From: Streptomyces flavofungini
GTDB lineage: Bacteria; Actinomycetota; Actinomycetes; Streptomycetales; Streptomycetaceae
NCBI RefSeq assembly: GCF_030388665.1
Contig: NZ_CP128846.1
Span: 1,674,001 to 1,738,000, forward strand
Reading direction: 5' to 3'
DNA length: 64,000 nucleotides
Made by a program: the position numbers and the translations under genes. The notes beneath the pieces are model-generated. The model saw only the letters and a program-made list of their open reading frames with translations, did no database searches and was not told the origin of the DNA. Below are positions 8,407-18,946 of this stretch, one piece after another. The stretch's first letter is position 1, and every line of letters begins with the position of its first letter.

Positions 8407-9336
8407 CTACGGGTCCGCCTCCCCTTCATCCCCGCCGAACGCCCCCTCCGCGAGTGCCGCCCGCCGCAGGTGCTCGCCCAGCGCCAGTCCCGCCGTCGAC
8501 GCGGATCCCTCCGTGACGCCCCGGGCCAGCAGGTGGCGGCGGCGCGCCCAGGGCTCCCGCAGCGCGGCCACGTCGAGGGCTTGGCGGGGGTCGACAGCGC
8601 GGCGCGGCACGACGGCGCGGCCGACGCCGGCGGCGGCGAGGGAGACGAGGACGCCGAGGTCGGACGCGGTGGTGCGGTGGCGTACGACCGGGGCGTGCGG
8701 GCCGAGGTGGCTCTCGATCCAGCGGCGCAGCGAGGAGCCCGCGTCGAGGCCGACGAGCGGGTGCTCGGCGACCTCGTCGTAGGTCAGCGCGGCGCGTCCG
8801 GCGAGCGCCCCGCCCGCCTGGCCGATGACCACCAGCGAGTCGTCCCCGAGGGGTTCGGTGACCAGGCCGCAGTCGCGGGCCTCGTCGTCGACCACGACGC
8901 CCAGGTCCGCCTCGCCGTCGGCCAGGCGCCGCAGGGTCTGCGGGGTGCGGTGCTCGGACACCCTGACGTCGACGTCCGGGTGGGCGCCGAGGAACGTGAC
9001 GAGGGCCTGCGGGACGAGCCGGTAGCGCGCGGAGCCGCCGCAGAGCAGGGTCAGCGGGGCGGCCGGGGCCCGGGTGTAGCTCGCGACGGCGCTGTCGAGC
9101 CGGGCTGTCTGGGCCAGGACCTCGCGCGCGTGCCGGGCCAGGGTCGCGCCCGCGGGGGTGGGCCGCACGCCCCTTCTGCCGCGGATCAGGAGCGCCACCC
9201 CTGCGTGGTGTTCGAGGGCGCGCACCCGGGCGCTGGCCGAGGGCAGGCTCAGGTGCACACGGCGGGCGCCCGCCGTGATGGAGCCCTCCGTCACGATCCC
9301 GAGGAAGAGCCGCAGATCGTCCAGGTCGTAGCGCAC
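8407..9336 (-). CDS. LysR family transcriptional regulator
   Basis: Regulator of 309 residues. The N-terminal helix-turn-helix reads LRLFLGIVTEGSITAGARRVHLSLPSASARVRALE over two helices, and a LysR substrate domain follows, beginning around LLCGGSARY. The start is GTG 9336. It is divergent from the TSUP permease gene, with an 84-bp shared promoter containing an AGCCTA/TAGGCT dyad, so the permease is its likely target. The CbbR/CysB-like fold suggests a small-molecule inducer, which is unknown. Confidence 0.92.
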   Translation of the reverse strand: MRYDLDDLRLFLGIVTEGSITAGARRVHLSLPSASARVRALEHHAGVALLIRGRRGVRPTPAGATLARHAREVLAQTARLDSAVASYTRAPAAPLTLLCGGSARYRLVPQALVTFLGAHPDVDVRVSEHRTPQTLRRLADGEADLGVVVDDEARDCGLVTEPLGDDSLVVIGQAGGALAGRAALTYDEVAEHPLVGLDAGSSLRRWIESHLGPHAPVVRHRTTASDLGVLVSLAAAGVGRAVVPRRAVDPRQALDVAALREPWARRRHLLARGVTEGSASTAGLALGEHLRRAALAEGAFGGDEGEADP

Positions 9337-9343
9337 TCTCGTC

Positions 9344-9366
9344 AGCCTATGTCAGGGCCTTAGGCT
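9344..9366. promoter_or_regulatory. LysR-type dyad between regulator and TSUP permease
   Basis: AGCCTA (9344-9349) and TAGGCT (9361-9366) form a perfect inverted repeat with an 11-bp spacer, seven bases from the LysR start and 55 bp ahead of the permease start. Confidence 0.55.
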
Positions 9367-9420
9367 GGGTACGCGGATCACGCATTGTGGGCGGACCGCT
9401 CGGGGGCCGATGCTCGGCAG

Positions 9421-10173
9421 ATGTCCGAGACGCTGTGGGTGCTGCTCGCCGGGGTCGCCGCCGGCGCTCTGAACGCGCTGGGCGGCGGGGGCACGTTCGT
9501 GGCGCTGCCCGCGCTGGTCGCGGCCGGGGTGACGGCGAACGCGTCCGCGACCGTCGCCCTCGTGCCGGGATCGGTGGCGGGCGCCTGGGTCTACCGGCGT
9601 GAACTCGGCCCGGTCGGAGCGGTGTCCACGCGGGCCCTCACCGGTGTGAGCCTGCTCGGCGGCGGCCTCGGCGCCGGACTCCTCCTCGGGCTGCCCGCGG
9701 CGTCGTTCGAGGCGGCGGTGCCGTGGCTCCTCGCCTTCGCCACGGTGCTCCTGGCCTGCGGCCGCCGTGTCCTCGACGGCTTGAGCAGGGGATCCGGGGG
9801 CCCGGTCGTCCTGGGCCCCCGGGCCGTGCTCGCCGCGCAGTTCGCCCTCGCGGTGTACGGCGGATACTTCGGCGGGGCCGTAGGCATCATGATGCTGGCC
9901 CTGTGGAGCGTGGGCCTGGGACTCGATGCCGCGGCGGGCAACCCGATGCGGATCGCGCAGGTCGCCGCGGTGTACCTGAGCGCTACGGCGCTGTTCCTCG
10001 TGGCCTCGGACGCCCTGGACACCCCGCTGATCCTCGGCGCCCTCCTGACCGGCGCGGTGGCCGGGGGCTTCGGGGGCGCCCACCTGGCGCGGCGCCTTCC
10101 GGCACGGCTGCTGCGCGGCATCGTGCTGACCACGGCGGTGACGATGACGGTCCTGTACTTCGTCCGGGGGTGA
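9421..10173 (+). CDS. TSUP family sulfite exporter/anion permease (TauE/SafE-like)
   Basis: Integral membrane protein of 250 residues with about seven to eight hydrophobic helices. The N-terminal GVAAGALNALGGGGTFVALP and the internal repeat VYGGYFGGAVGIMMLA are the two halves of the TauE/SafE pattern. ATG 9421 starts directly before the first helix. Family members move sulfite, sulfoacetate or other small organosulfur or carboxylate anions. The divergent LysR gene is its likely regulator, and a small gene follows four bases after the stop. Confidence 0.9.
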   Translation: MSETLWVLLAGVAAGALNALGGGGTFVALPALVAAGVTANASATVALVPGSVAGAWVYRRELGPVGAVSTRALTGVSLLGGGLGAGLLLGLPAASFEAAVPWLLAFATVLLACGRRVLDGLSRGSGGPVVLGPRAVLAAQFALAVYGGYFGGAVGIMMLALWSVGLGLDAAAGNPMRIAQVAAVYLSATALFLVASDALDTPLILGALLTGAVAGGFGGAHLARRLPARLLRGIVLTTAVTMTVLYFVRG

Positions 10174-10177
10174 CGTC

Positions 10178-12086
<1,909 letters not shown>

Positions 12087-12139
12087 CGTCCCCCCGGCGA
12101 GAGAGGGCTCGCCCAACCCCTTGCTGCCCCAACTTCCAT

Positions 12140-12150
12140 ACTGTAGACAA
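12140..12150 (+). promoter_or_regulatory. Candidate GntR operator, copy 2, ahead of the formate dehydrogenase operon
   Basis: ACTGTAGACAA is identical to the site upstream of the GntR gene (5690-5700) and lies about 100 bp before the PanE-like gene. The wider region also has GTAGA and TCTAC half-sites ten bases apart. Confidence 0.5.
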
Positions 12151-12251
12151 TATTCCATCTACCGTGTGTGGCTTCTCGGCCACGCACGACCAGCGCAGCC
12201 TGAGAGCGCTGCCGGTCCGTCGGAACCCTCAACCGAACGGAGCGCGCCATC

Positions 12252-13232
12252 GTGAAAGTCGCAGTCCTGGGCGCCGGTGCCATCGGCGCCTACGTCGGAG
12301 CCGCCCTGCACCGCGCGGGAGCGGACGTCCATCTCGTGGCCCGCGGACCGCACTTGGCGGCCATGCGGCAGTACGGCGTCCGGGTGCTCAGCCCGCGCGG
12401 TGACTTCACCGCGCGGGCCCACGCCACCGCCGACCCGGCCGACATCGGCCCCGTCGACTTCGTCTTCCTCGGTCTGAAGGCCACTTCGTACGCGGCGTGC
12501 GGGCCGCTCATCGAACCGCTGCTGCACGACCGGACGGCCGTGGTCGCCGCCCAGAACGGCATCCCCTGGTGGTACTTCCACCGCCACGGCGGGCCGCACG
12601 ACGGGCACCGTCTGGAGAGCGTGGACCCGGGCGGCGCCGTCAGCGCGGTGCTCGCGCCGCGGCGCGCCGTCGGCTGCGTGGTGTACGCGGCGACGGAACT
12701 CGCCGAGCCCGGTGTCGTACGGCACTTGGAAGGGACCCGCTTCTCCGTCGGCGAGCCCGACCGCACCCGGTCGGCGCGCTGTCTCGACTTCAGCGCGGCG
12801 ATGCGCGCGGGCGGCCTGAAGTGCCCGGTGGAGCCGGACGTGCGCGGCGACATCTGGATCAAGCTGCTCGGCAACATCTCCTTCAACCCGATCAGCGCGC
12901 TCGCCCGCGCCACCATGCGCGAGATGTGTCTGCACGGCGGCACCCGGCGCGTCATCGAGATCATGATGGCCGAGACCCTGGCCGTCGCCGCGGCCCTCGG
13001 CTGCGAGCCGGACATCTCCATCGAGCGGCGGCTCGCGGGCGCCGAGCGCGTCGGCGACCACCGCACCTCCACGCTCCAGGACCTGGAACGCGGCAGACCG
13101 CTCGAACTCGACGTGCTGCTCGCCGCCGTCGTGGAACTCGCGGAGATCACCGGCGTGCGCGTGCCCACCCTGCGCACCGTGCACGCCCTCTCGGACCTGC
13201 TCGCCCACGGCATGAGGAGCGCCGTAGCGTGA
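12252..13232 (+). CDS. 2-dehydropantoate 2-reductase family protein (PanE/ApbA-like)
   Basis: NAD(P)-dependent oxidoreductase of 326 residues. The N-terminal Rossmann motif is VAVLGAGAIGAYVGAAL (GxGxxG), and the C-terminal helical domain contains the family pattern DIWIKLLGNISFNPISAL, where the Lys and Asn are catalytic positions in PanE. The start is GTG 12252. Its stop overlaps the next start (GTGA), so it is translationally coupled to the formate dehydrogenase catalytic gene. In this context it more likely reduces a small 2-keto acid or aldehyde linked to C1/C2 acid metabolism than ketopantoate, but that is inference. Length is slightly above typical PanE. Confidence 0.87.
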   Translation: MKVAVLGAGAIGAYVGAALHRAGADVHLVARGPHLAAMRQYGVRVLSPRGDFTARAHATADPADIGPVDFVFLGLKATSYAACGPLIEPLLHDRTAVVAAQNGIPWWYFHRHGGPHDGHRLESVDPGGAVSAVLAPRRAVGCVVYAATELAEPGVVRHLEGTRFSVGEPDRTRSARCLDFSAAMRAGGLKCPVEPDVRGDIWIKLLGNISFNPISALARATMREMCLHGGTRRVIEIMMAETLAVAAALGCEPDISIERRLAGAERVGDHRTSTLQDLERGRPLELDVLLAAVVELAEITGVRVPTLRTVHALSDLLAHGMRSAVA

Positions 13233-15208
13233 CCCAGCCAGACCGCACCCGAACCCGGCCGGACCGTGCCGGGGGCAGCCGCAGGGGCGAGAGCGCCCGC
13301 AAGTCGTACACCCGCCTGACACAGCCGCTCGTCCGCGACCGCCGCGACGCCCCGCTGCGCCCCGCCACCTGGGACGAGGCCCTGGCCCGTGCCGCCGACG
13401 GCTTCCGGCGCGCCCGCGCCGACCACGGCCCCGACGCCTTCGCGATGCTCTCCTGCGCCCGCGCCACCAACGAGATGAACTACGTGGCGCAGAAGTTCAC
13501 GCGCGTCGTCATGGGCACCAACAACGTCGACTCCTGCAACCGCACCTGCCACGCCCCGAGCGTCGCGGGCCTGTCCGCCGCCTTCGGCTCCGGCGGCGGC
13601 ACCTCGTCCTACGAGGAGGTCGAGCACACCGACCTCATCGTGATGTGGGGCTCCAACGCCCGCTTCGCGCACCCGATCTTCTTCCAGCACGTCCTGAAGG
13701 GCATCCGGGGCGGCGCGCGGATGTACGCCGTCGACCCGCGCCGCACCTCCACCGCCGAGTGGGCCGAGAGCTGGCTCGGCCCGAACGTGGGCACGGACAT
13801 CGCCCTCGCGCACGCCGTCGGCCGCGAGATCATCCACGCGGGCCTGCACAACAGGGTCTTCATCGAGCGCGCCACCTCGGGCTTCGACGAGTACGCCGCG
13901 CTGGTCGAGCCCTGGACCCTCACCCTCGCCGAGAAGGTCACGGGCGTGCCCGCCGCCGCCGTCCGCGACCTCGCGCACGCCTACGCCACCGCCGAGCGCG
14001 CCCAGCTGTGCTGGACGCTCGGCATCACCGAGCACCACAACGGCACCGACAACGTCCGGGCGCTCATCAACCTGGCGCTGCTCACCGGGCACGTGGGCCG
14101 CTACGGCTCCGGGGTGCAGCCGCTGCGCGGGCAGAACAACGTGCAGGGCGGCGGCGACATGGGCGCCATCCCCAACCGCCTTCCCGGCTTCCAGGACATC
14201 CTCGACGACGGGCACCGGCAGAAGTTCGAACGGGCCTGGGACACCGTCATCCAGCCGCGCTACGGCATGACGCTCACCGACATGTTCGAGGCCATGGAGA
14301 GCGGCGAACTGCGCGCGGTGTACTGCATCGGCGAGAACCCCGCCCAGTCGGAGGCCGACAGCGAGCAGGCGGCGCGGCGGCTCGCCGCCCTCGACCACCT
14401 GGTGGTGCAGGACATCTTCCTGACGAGGACCGCCGAGATGGCCGACGTGGTGCTGCCCGCCACCGCCGCCTGGGCGGAGACCGACGGCACGACCACCAAC
14501 AGCGAACGGCGGGTGCAGCGCGTGCGGGCCGCGCTCACGCCGCCCGGCGCGGCCCGCGAGGACATCGACATCATCTGCGAGGTCGCCGCCCGCCTCGGCC
14601 ACGACTGGAAGTTCGCCGGCGCCCAGGCCGTCTGGGACGAGCTGCGGTCGCTCTCGCCGGACCACTTCGGCATGACGTACGACCGCCTGGACGAGCACCA
14701 CGGCCTGCAGTGGCCCTGCCCCGACCTCGACCGCCTGCCCGCCGGCTTCCTGCACGGGCGGCTGTGGGAGGCCGACCCGGCCCGGCGCGGGCCGCGCGCC
14801 CCCTTCGGAATCGTGCACGACGACCCGCCCGTCGACCTCACCGACGAGTCGTTCCCGCTGCGCCTCACCACGGGCCGGCGCCTCGACTCCTACAACACCG
14901 GTGTGCAGAGCGGGAGTTTCGCCTCCCCGCTGCGGCGCGGCGAGTACGTCGAGCTGTGCCCCGAGGACGCCGAACGGTACGGGGTCGTGGTCGGCGAGGA
15001 GGTGCGGGTGTCCTCGCGGCGCGGTGCCGTCGTCGCGCCGGTGTGGGTCGACCCCGGCCTGCGGCCCGGGCTCGCCTTCATGACCATGCACTTTCCCGAC
15101 GAGGTGGACACCAACCAGCTGACGATCGAGGCCCATTGCCCGATCGCGGGGACCGCCGAGTTCAAGGCGTCCGCCATCCGCATCGAGAAGCTGACTGTGG
15201 GGAGTTGA
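13229..15208 (+). CDS. Formate dehydrogenase catalytic subunit, N-terminally split (molybdopterin oxidoreductase)
   Basis: Mo/W-bis-MGD enzyme part of 659 residues that should oxidise formate to CO2. The active-site segment NNVDSCNRTCHAPSVAGL carries catalytic Cys107 and His108, where selenium-dependent enzymes have selenocysteine. The C-terminal MGD-binding region includes LTTGRRLDSYNTGVQ and MHFPDEVDTNQLT. The chain begins at the point where normal FdhA proteins pass from the 4Fe-4S domain to the catalytic domain (SYTRLTQPLVR). The missing 2Fe-2S, ferredoxin and 4Fe-4S parts are encoded two genes downstream at 17071-17931. GTG 13229 overlaps the preceding stop. Together with the NuoEF-like gene it forms an NAD-linked soluble formate dehydrogenase. 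Confidence 0.9.
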   Translation: MTQPDRTRTRPDRAGGSRRGESARKSYTRLTQPLVRDRRDAPLRPATWDEALARAADGFRRARADHGPDAFAMLSCARATNEMNYVAQKFTRVVMGTNNVDSCNRTCHAPSVAGLSAAFGSGGGTSSYEEVEHTDLIVMWGSNARFAHPIFFQHVLKGIRGGARMYAVDPRRTSTAEWAESWLGPNVGTDIALAHAVGREIIHAGLHNRVFIERATSGFDEYAALVEPWTLTLAEKVTGVPAAAVRDLAHAYATAERAQLCWTLGITEHHNGTDNVRALINLALLTGHVGRYGSGVQPLRGQNNVQGGGDMGAIPNRLPGFQDILDDGHRQKFERAWDTVIQPRYGMTLTDMFEAMESGELRAVYCIGENPAQSEADSEQAARRLAALDHLVVQDIFLTRTAEMADVVLPATAAWAETDGTTTNSERRVQRVRAALTPPGAAREDIDIICEVAARLGHDWKFAGAQAVWDELRSLSPDHFGMTYDRLDEHHGLQWPCPDLDRLPAGFLHGRLWEADPARRGPRAPFGIVHDDPPVDLTDESFPLRLTTGRRLDSYNTGVQSGSFASPLRRGEYVELCPEDAERYGVVVGEEVRVSSRRGAVVAPVWVDPGLRPGLAFMTMHFPDEVDTNQLTIEAHCPIAGTAEFKASAIRIEKLTVGS

Positions 15209-15214
15209 CGGTAC

Positions 15215-17074
15215 GTGGACCTGCGCTTCGGCGACAGCAAACCGACCGACGAGGAACGGGACGCCGTGGACGCGCTCCTCGGGCCGCCCGAGTCCGCCTG
15301 GGAAGGCGCCGACGACCGCTCCGACGCCGATCTTCGCTGGGCCCGGGGCGGGCGGGCCGCCCGGGACCGGCGGGATCTCCTGCTGCCCGGACTGCACGCG
15401 CTCAACGACCGCGTGGGGTGGATCAGCGAGGGCGGCCTGGACTACCTGTGCCGACGGCTCACCGTGCCGCCCGCCGAGGCGTACGGGGTCGCCACGTTCT
15501 ACTCCATGTTCTCGCTGAAGCCGCGGGAGCGGACCGTGGTGCGGGTCTGTACGGATCTCGCGTGTGCGGTACGCGGCGCTGTGCCTTCGGCGGAACGGGG
15601 CGGCGCCGTCGCAGGGGTGACCGTCGAGGACAGTCCGTGCCTGGGGCTGTGCGAGCGGGCACCGGCGGTCCTGACGATACGGGCCGGGGCCCCCGGGGCT
15701 CCGCCCCGGACCCCGAATCGGCGCTCCGCGCCTCGTCCTCAAGCGCCGGACGGGCTCTCTCCCGCCCACCCCGCCCCGGCGGAGATTTCAGCCCGTCCGG
15801 CGTTTGAGGACGAGGCCGAAGGCCGACGGGGGGAGGCCGTTCCCCAAGCGGGCGACCCCGCCCTCATCCTGCTGCGCCGCGTCGGCGTCGTCGACCCGGC
15901 CTCCCTGGACGACTACCGCGCCCACGGCGGCTACACGGCGCTGCGCCGAGCGTTCGCGCTCGGCCCGGCGGCCGTGATCCGCGAGGTCACGGACGCGGGC
16001 CTGGTGGGCCGGGGCGGCGCCGCGTTCCCGACGGGACGGAAGTGGCAGGCGACGGCGGCGCAGCCGGACCACCCGCACTATCTGGTGTGCAACGCGGACG
16101 AGTCGGAGCCGGGCACGTTCAAGGACCGGGTCCTCATGGAGGGCGACCCGTACGCGCTGGTGGAGTCGATGACGATCGCGGCGTACGCGGTGGGGGCCAG
16201 GCACGGGTACCTGTACCTGCGCGGCGAGTACCCCCGGGCACGGCGCACCCTGGAGCACGCCATCGGCGAGGCCCGCGCGCGGGGCCTCCTCGGGGAGGAC
16301 ATCCTCGGGCAGGGGTTCTCGTTCGACATCGAGATCCGGCGCGGCGCGGGGGCGTACATCTGCGGTGAGGAGACGGCGCTGTTCAACTCCATCGAGGGGT
16401 ACCGGGGCGAGCCGCGCTCCAAGCCGCCGTTCCCCGTGGAGAAGGGGCTGTTCGGCAAGCCGACGGCAGAGAACAACGTCGAGACGCTCGTGAACGTGCT
16501 GCCCGTCCTCACCCTGGGCGCGGCGGCGTACGCGGCGATCGGCACCCCGAAGTCCACCGGCCCCAAGCTGTTCTGCGTGTCGGGGGCCGTGTCCCGCCCG
16601 GGGCTCTACGAGCTGCCGTTCGGCGCCACGCTCGGCGACCTCCTTGGCCTCGCGGGCACGCCGGACACGCTGCGGGCGATCCTGCTCGGCGGCGCGGCGG
16701 GCGGCTTCGTGCGGCCCGACGAGCTGGACATCCCGCTGACGTTCGAGGGCACGCGGGAGGCGGGGACGACACTCGGCTCGGGGGTCGTGCTCGCGATCGA
16801 CGACTCCGTGCCGCTGCCCCGGCTGCTGCTGCGCGTCGCCGAGTTCTTCCGCGACGAGTCCTGCGGGCAGTGCGTGCCGTGCCGGGTGGGCACGGTCCGG
16901 CAGGAGGAGGCCCTGCACCGCATCGCCGACCGCAGGGGCGCGGCCGCGGCCGCCGACATCGCGCTCCTGCGCGACGTCGGGCGGGCCATGCGGGACGCCT
17001 CGATCTGCGGCCTCGGCCAGGCCGCGTGGAACGCCGTGGAATCCGCCATCGACCGTCTGGGGGCGTACGCATGA
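15215..17074 (+). CDS. Fused NuoE/NuoF-like diaphorase subunit of formate dehydrogenase, with repeat inserted in the linker
   Basis: NADH-forming subunit of 619 residues that passes electrons from the catalytic subunit to NAD. Residues 1-155 are a NuoE/FdsG-like thioredoxin-fold domain with 2Fe-2S ligands Cys112, Cys117, Cys142 and Cys146. Residues from about 215 are NuoF/FdsB-like with GRGGAAFPTGRKW (265-277) for FMN/NAD binding, NADESEPGTFKDR, and the C-terminal 4Fe-4S motif ESCGQCVPC with a distant fourth Cys in SICGLGQ. The linker at residues 157-205 is the translation of a Streptomyces intergenic inverted repeat (15684-15829) that keeps the frame open. The start is GTG 15215, seven bases after the previous stop; the stop overlaps the next ATG. 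Confidence 0.9.
   Translation: MDLRFGDSKPTDEERDAVDALLGPPESAWEGADDRSDADLRWARGGRAARDRRDLLLPGLHALNDRVGWISEGGLDYLCRRLTVPPAEAYGVATFYSMFSLKPRERTVVRVCTDLACAVRGAVPSAERGGAVAGVTVEDSPCLGLCERAPAVLTIRAGAPGAPPRTPNRRSAPRPQAPDGLSPAHPAPAEISARPAFEDEAEGRRGEAVPQAGDPALILLRRVGVVDPASLDDYRAHGGYTALRRAFALGPAAVIREVTDAGLVGRGGAAFPTGRKWQATAAQPDHPHYLVCNADESEPGTFKDRVLMEGDPYALVESMTIAAYAVGARHGYLYLRGEYPRARRTLEHAIGEARARGLLGEDILGQGFSFDIEIRRGAGAYICGEETALFNSIEGYRGEPRSKPPFPVEKGLFGKPTAENNVETLVNVLPVLTLGAAAYAAIGTPKSTGPKLFCVSGAVSRPGLYELPFGATLGDLLGLAGTPDTLRAILLGGAAGGFVRPDELDIPLTFEGTREAGTTLGSGVVLAIDDSVPLPRLLLRVAEFFRDESCGQCVPCRVGTVRQEEALHRIADRRGAAAAADIALLRDVGRAMRDASICGLGQAAWNAVESAIDRLGAYA
15684..15829. repeat. Streptomyces intergenic inverted-repeat element, copy 2, inside a coding sequence
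   Basis: Arms at 15731-15756 and 15790-15815 are 26 bp each and pair with one mismatch around a 33-bp loop. The segment ATCGGCGCTCCGCGCC just before the left arm is shared with copy 1 at 4826. The flanks (GGGGCTCCGCCCCGG before, GGCCGAAGGCCGACGGGG after) are parts of the same common element as I know it. Confidence 0.8.
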
Positions 17075-17931
17075 CCGCCATCCCGCTGCAACCGCCGCGC
17101 CGTCTGGTCGAGTTCACGCTCGACGGCGAGCCCGTGCGCGTGCCCGAGGGCGGCACGGTCCTCGACGCCTGCCGGGCGGCGGGCAAGGACGTGCCGACGC
17201 TGTGCGAGGGCGACACACTGAAGCCGAAGAACGCCTGCCGGGTGTGCGTCGTGGAGGTCGAGGGGGCCCGTACGCTCGCCCCGGCCTGTTCGCGGCGCGC
17301 CGAGCCCGGCATGGAGGTGCGCACGGACACCGAGCGGACCCGGCACAGCCGCCGCCTCGTCCTCGAACTCCTGGCCTCGTCCGTCGACTTGTCGACCACG
17401 CCCCGCGTGGCGGCGTGGCTGAAGGAGTACGAGGCGGAGCCGGACCGGTTCGGCCCGGACGCGGCCCGTCTGGGCGAGTCCCCCAGGGTCGACAACGATC
17501 TGTACGTGCGCGACTACGACAAGTGCATCCTCTGCTACAAGTGCGTGGACGCGTGCGGCGAGCAGTGGCAGAACAGCTTCGCGATCTCCGTCGTGGGGCG
17601 CGGCTTCGACGCCCGCATCGCCGTCGAGCACGACGCGCCGCTGACCGACTCGGCGTGCGTGTACTGCGGCAACTGCGTGGAGGTGTGCCCGACGGGCGCC
17701 CTCAGCTTCAAGAGCGAGTTCGACATGCGGGCCGCCGGGACCTGGGACGAGGCCGCGCAGACGCGCACGACGACCGTGTGCGCGTACTGCGGAGTCGGCT
17801 GCAACCTCACCCTGCACGTGCAGGACAATGAGATCGTGAAGGTCACCTCGCCGCACGACAGCCCGGTGACCCACGGCAACCTCTGCATCAAGGGCCGCTT
17901 CGGCTACCAGCACGTACAGAACCGGGACTGA
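17071..17931 (+). CDS. Formate dehydrogenase iron-sulfur subunit carrying the missing N-terminal part of FdhA
   Basis: Electron-transfer protein of 286 residues with four cluster sites. A NuoG-like 2Fe-2S domain has Cys45, 56, 59 and 73. Two ferredoxin 4Fe-4S motifs follow: Cys152/155/158/162 (CILCYKCVDAC) and Cys196/199/202/206 (CVYCGNCVEVC). The C-terminal piece VCAYCGVGCNL to NLCIKGRFGYQ, with Cys237, 240, 244 and 272, is the 4Fe-4S domain that normally begins the Mo-binding part of FdhA. The chain ends seven residues after that motif, exactly where the catalytic gene at 13229 picks up. ATG 17071 overlaps the previous stop (ATGA). Confidence 0.9.
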   Translation: MTAIPLQPPRRLVEFTLDGEPVRVPEGGTVLDACRAAGKDVPTLCEGDTLKPKNACRVCVVEVEGARTLAPACSRRAEPGMEVRTDTERTRHSRRLVLELLASSVDLSTTPRVAAWLKEYEAEPDRFGPDAARLGESPRVDNDLYVRDYDKCILCYKCVDACGEQWQNSFAISVVGRGFDARIAVEHDAPLTDSACVYCGNCVEVCPTGALSFKSEFDMRAAGTWDEAAQTRTTTVCAYCGVGCNLTLHVQDNEIVKVTSPHDSPVTHGNLCIKGRFGYQHVQNRD

Positions 17932-17936
17932 TCGAC

Positions 17937-18797
17937 ATGGGACGAGTCACGGAACGCCGCCGCGTCATCCGCATCCGCGACGGCGCGGTCAGCGAGCGGC
18001 CGGACACGCTCGTCGCCGAGGAGCCCCTGGAGATCCGCCTCGACGGCAAGCCGCTCGCCATCACGATGCGCACCCCCGGCGACGACTTCGCGCTCGCGGC
18101 CGGGTTCCTCGTCAGCGAGGGCGTGCTCGGCTCGGCGGACGAGCTGCGGAACATCGTGTACTGCGCGGGGGCGACGGCGGACGGCGTCAATACGTACAAC
18201 GTGGTGGACGTGTCGACCGCTCCCGGTGTCGTCCTCCCGGACATCACCCTGGAGCGCAACGTCTACACGACCTCGTCCTGCGGCCTGTGCGGCAAGGCGA
18301 GCCTCGACGCGGTGCGCACCACGGCCCGCTGGCCCATCGACGACGAGACCGCGGGCGCTCCCCCGGTCCGGCTGACGCCCGAGCTGCTCGCCCGCCTCCC
18401 CGACCGGCTGCGCGCGGCCCAGCGGGTCTTCGACCGGACCGGGGGGCTGCACGCGGCGGCGCTGTTCACCGAGGACGGCGAGCTGATCGACGTGCGTGAG
18501 GACGTGGGCCGCCACAACGCCGTCGACAAGCTGGTGGGGCGGGCCCTTCAGGACGGACGGCTGCCGCTGTCCCGCACCGTCCTGATGGTGTCGGGGCGCG
18601 CCTCCTTCGAGCTGGCGCAGAAGGCCGTGATGGCGGGCGTCCCGGTGCTCGCCGCGGTGTCCGCGCCGTCGTCGCTCGCCGTCGACCTCGCCGCCGAGAC
18701 CGGCCTGACCCTGGTCGGCTTCCTGCGCGGCTCCTCCATGAACGTGTACGCGGGCGAGCACCGCCTGGCCCTGCGGACCGCGGCCGCCCGGACCTGA
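17937..18797 (+). CDS. fdhD: Formate dehydrogenase accessory sulfurtransferase FdhD
   Basis: Maturation factor of 286 residues that transfers sulfur from a cysteine desulfurase to the molybdenum cofactor of formate dehydrogenase. The functional CxxC loop is Cys115/Cys118 in SSCGLCGKASLDAV. Other family motifs are MRTPGDDFALAAGFL, VREDVGRHNAVDKLVG and VSGRASFELAQKA. ATG 17937 starts five bases after the upstream stop. It closes the operon and confirms that the cluster encodes a Mo-dependent formate dehydrogenase rather than another molybdoenzyme. Confidence 0.95.
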   Translation: MGRVTERRRVIRIRDGAVSERPDTLVAEEPLEIRLDGKPLAITMRTPGDDFALAAGFLVSEGVLGSADELRNIVYCAGATADGVNTYNVVDVSTAPGVVLPDITLERNVYTTSSCGLCGKASLDAVRTTARWPIDDETAGAPPVRLTPELLARLPDRLRAAQRVFDRTGGLHAAALFTEDGELIDVREDVGRHNAVDKLVGRALQDGRLPLSRTVLMVSGRASFELAQKAVMAGVPVLAAVSAPSSLAVDLAAETGLTLVGFLRGSSMNVYAGEHRLALRTAAART

Positions 18798-18946
18798 CCG
18801 GCGCTCCCGCCGCGACACGGCGACGGGGTCCCGGTCCGGCGGGGAGCGCCCCCTGCGCCGGCCGGGCCCCAGCGCCGCCCCGTCCCCGTCCTTTTGCCCC
18901 TGCCTCCCGGGCCCACCCGTCGAGCCGGGCAGCCCTCCCCGGCAGC

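Noticed and set aside
12290..15769. 1159-codon minus-strand open frame over the formate dehydrogenase genes
   Set aside because: It is antisense to two clearly functional genes and has no family motif.
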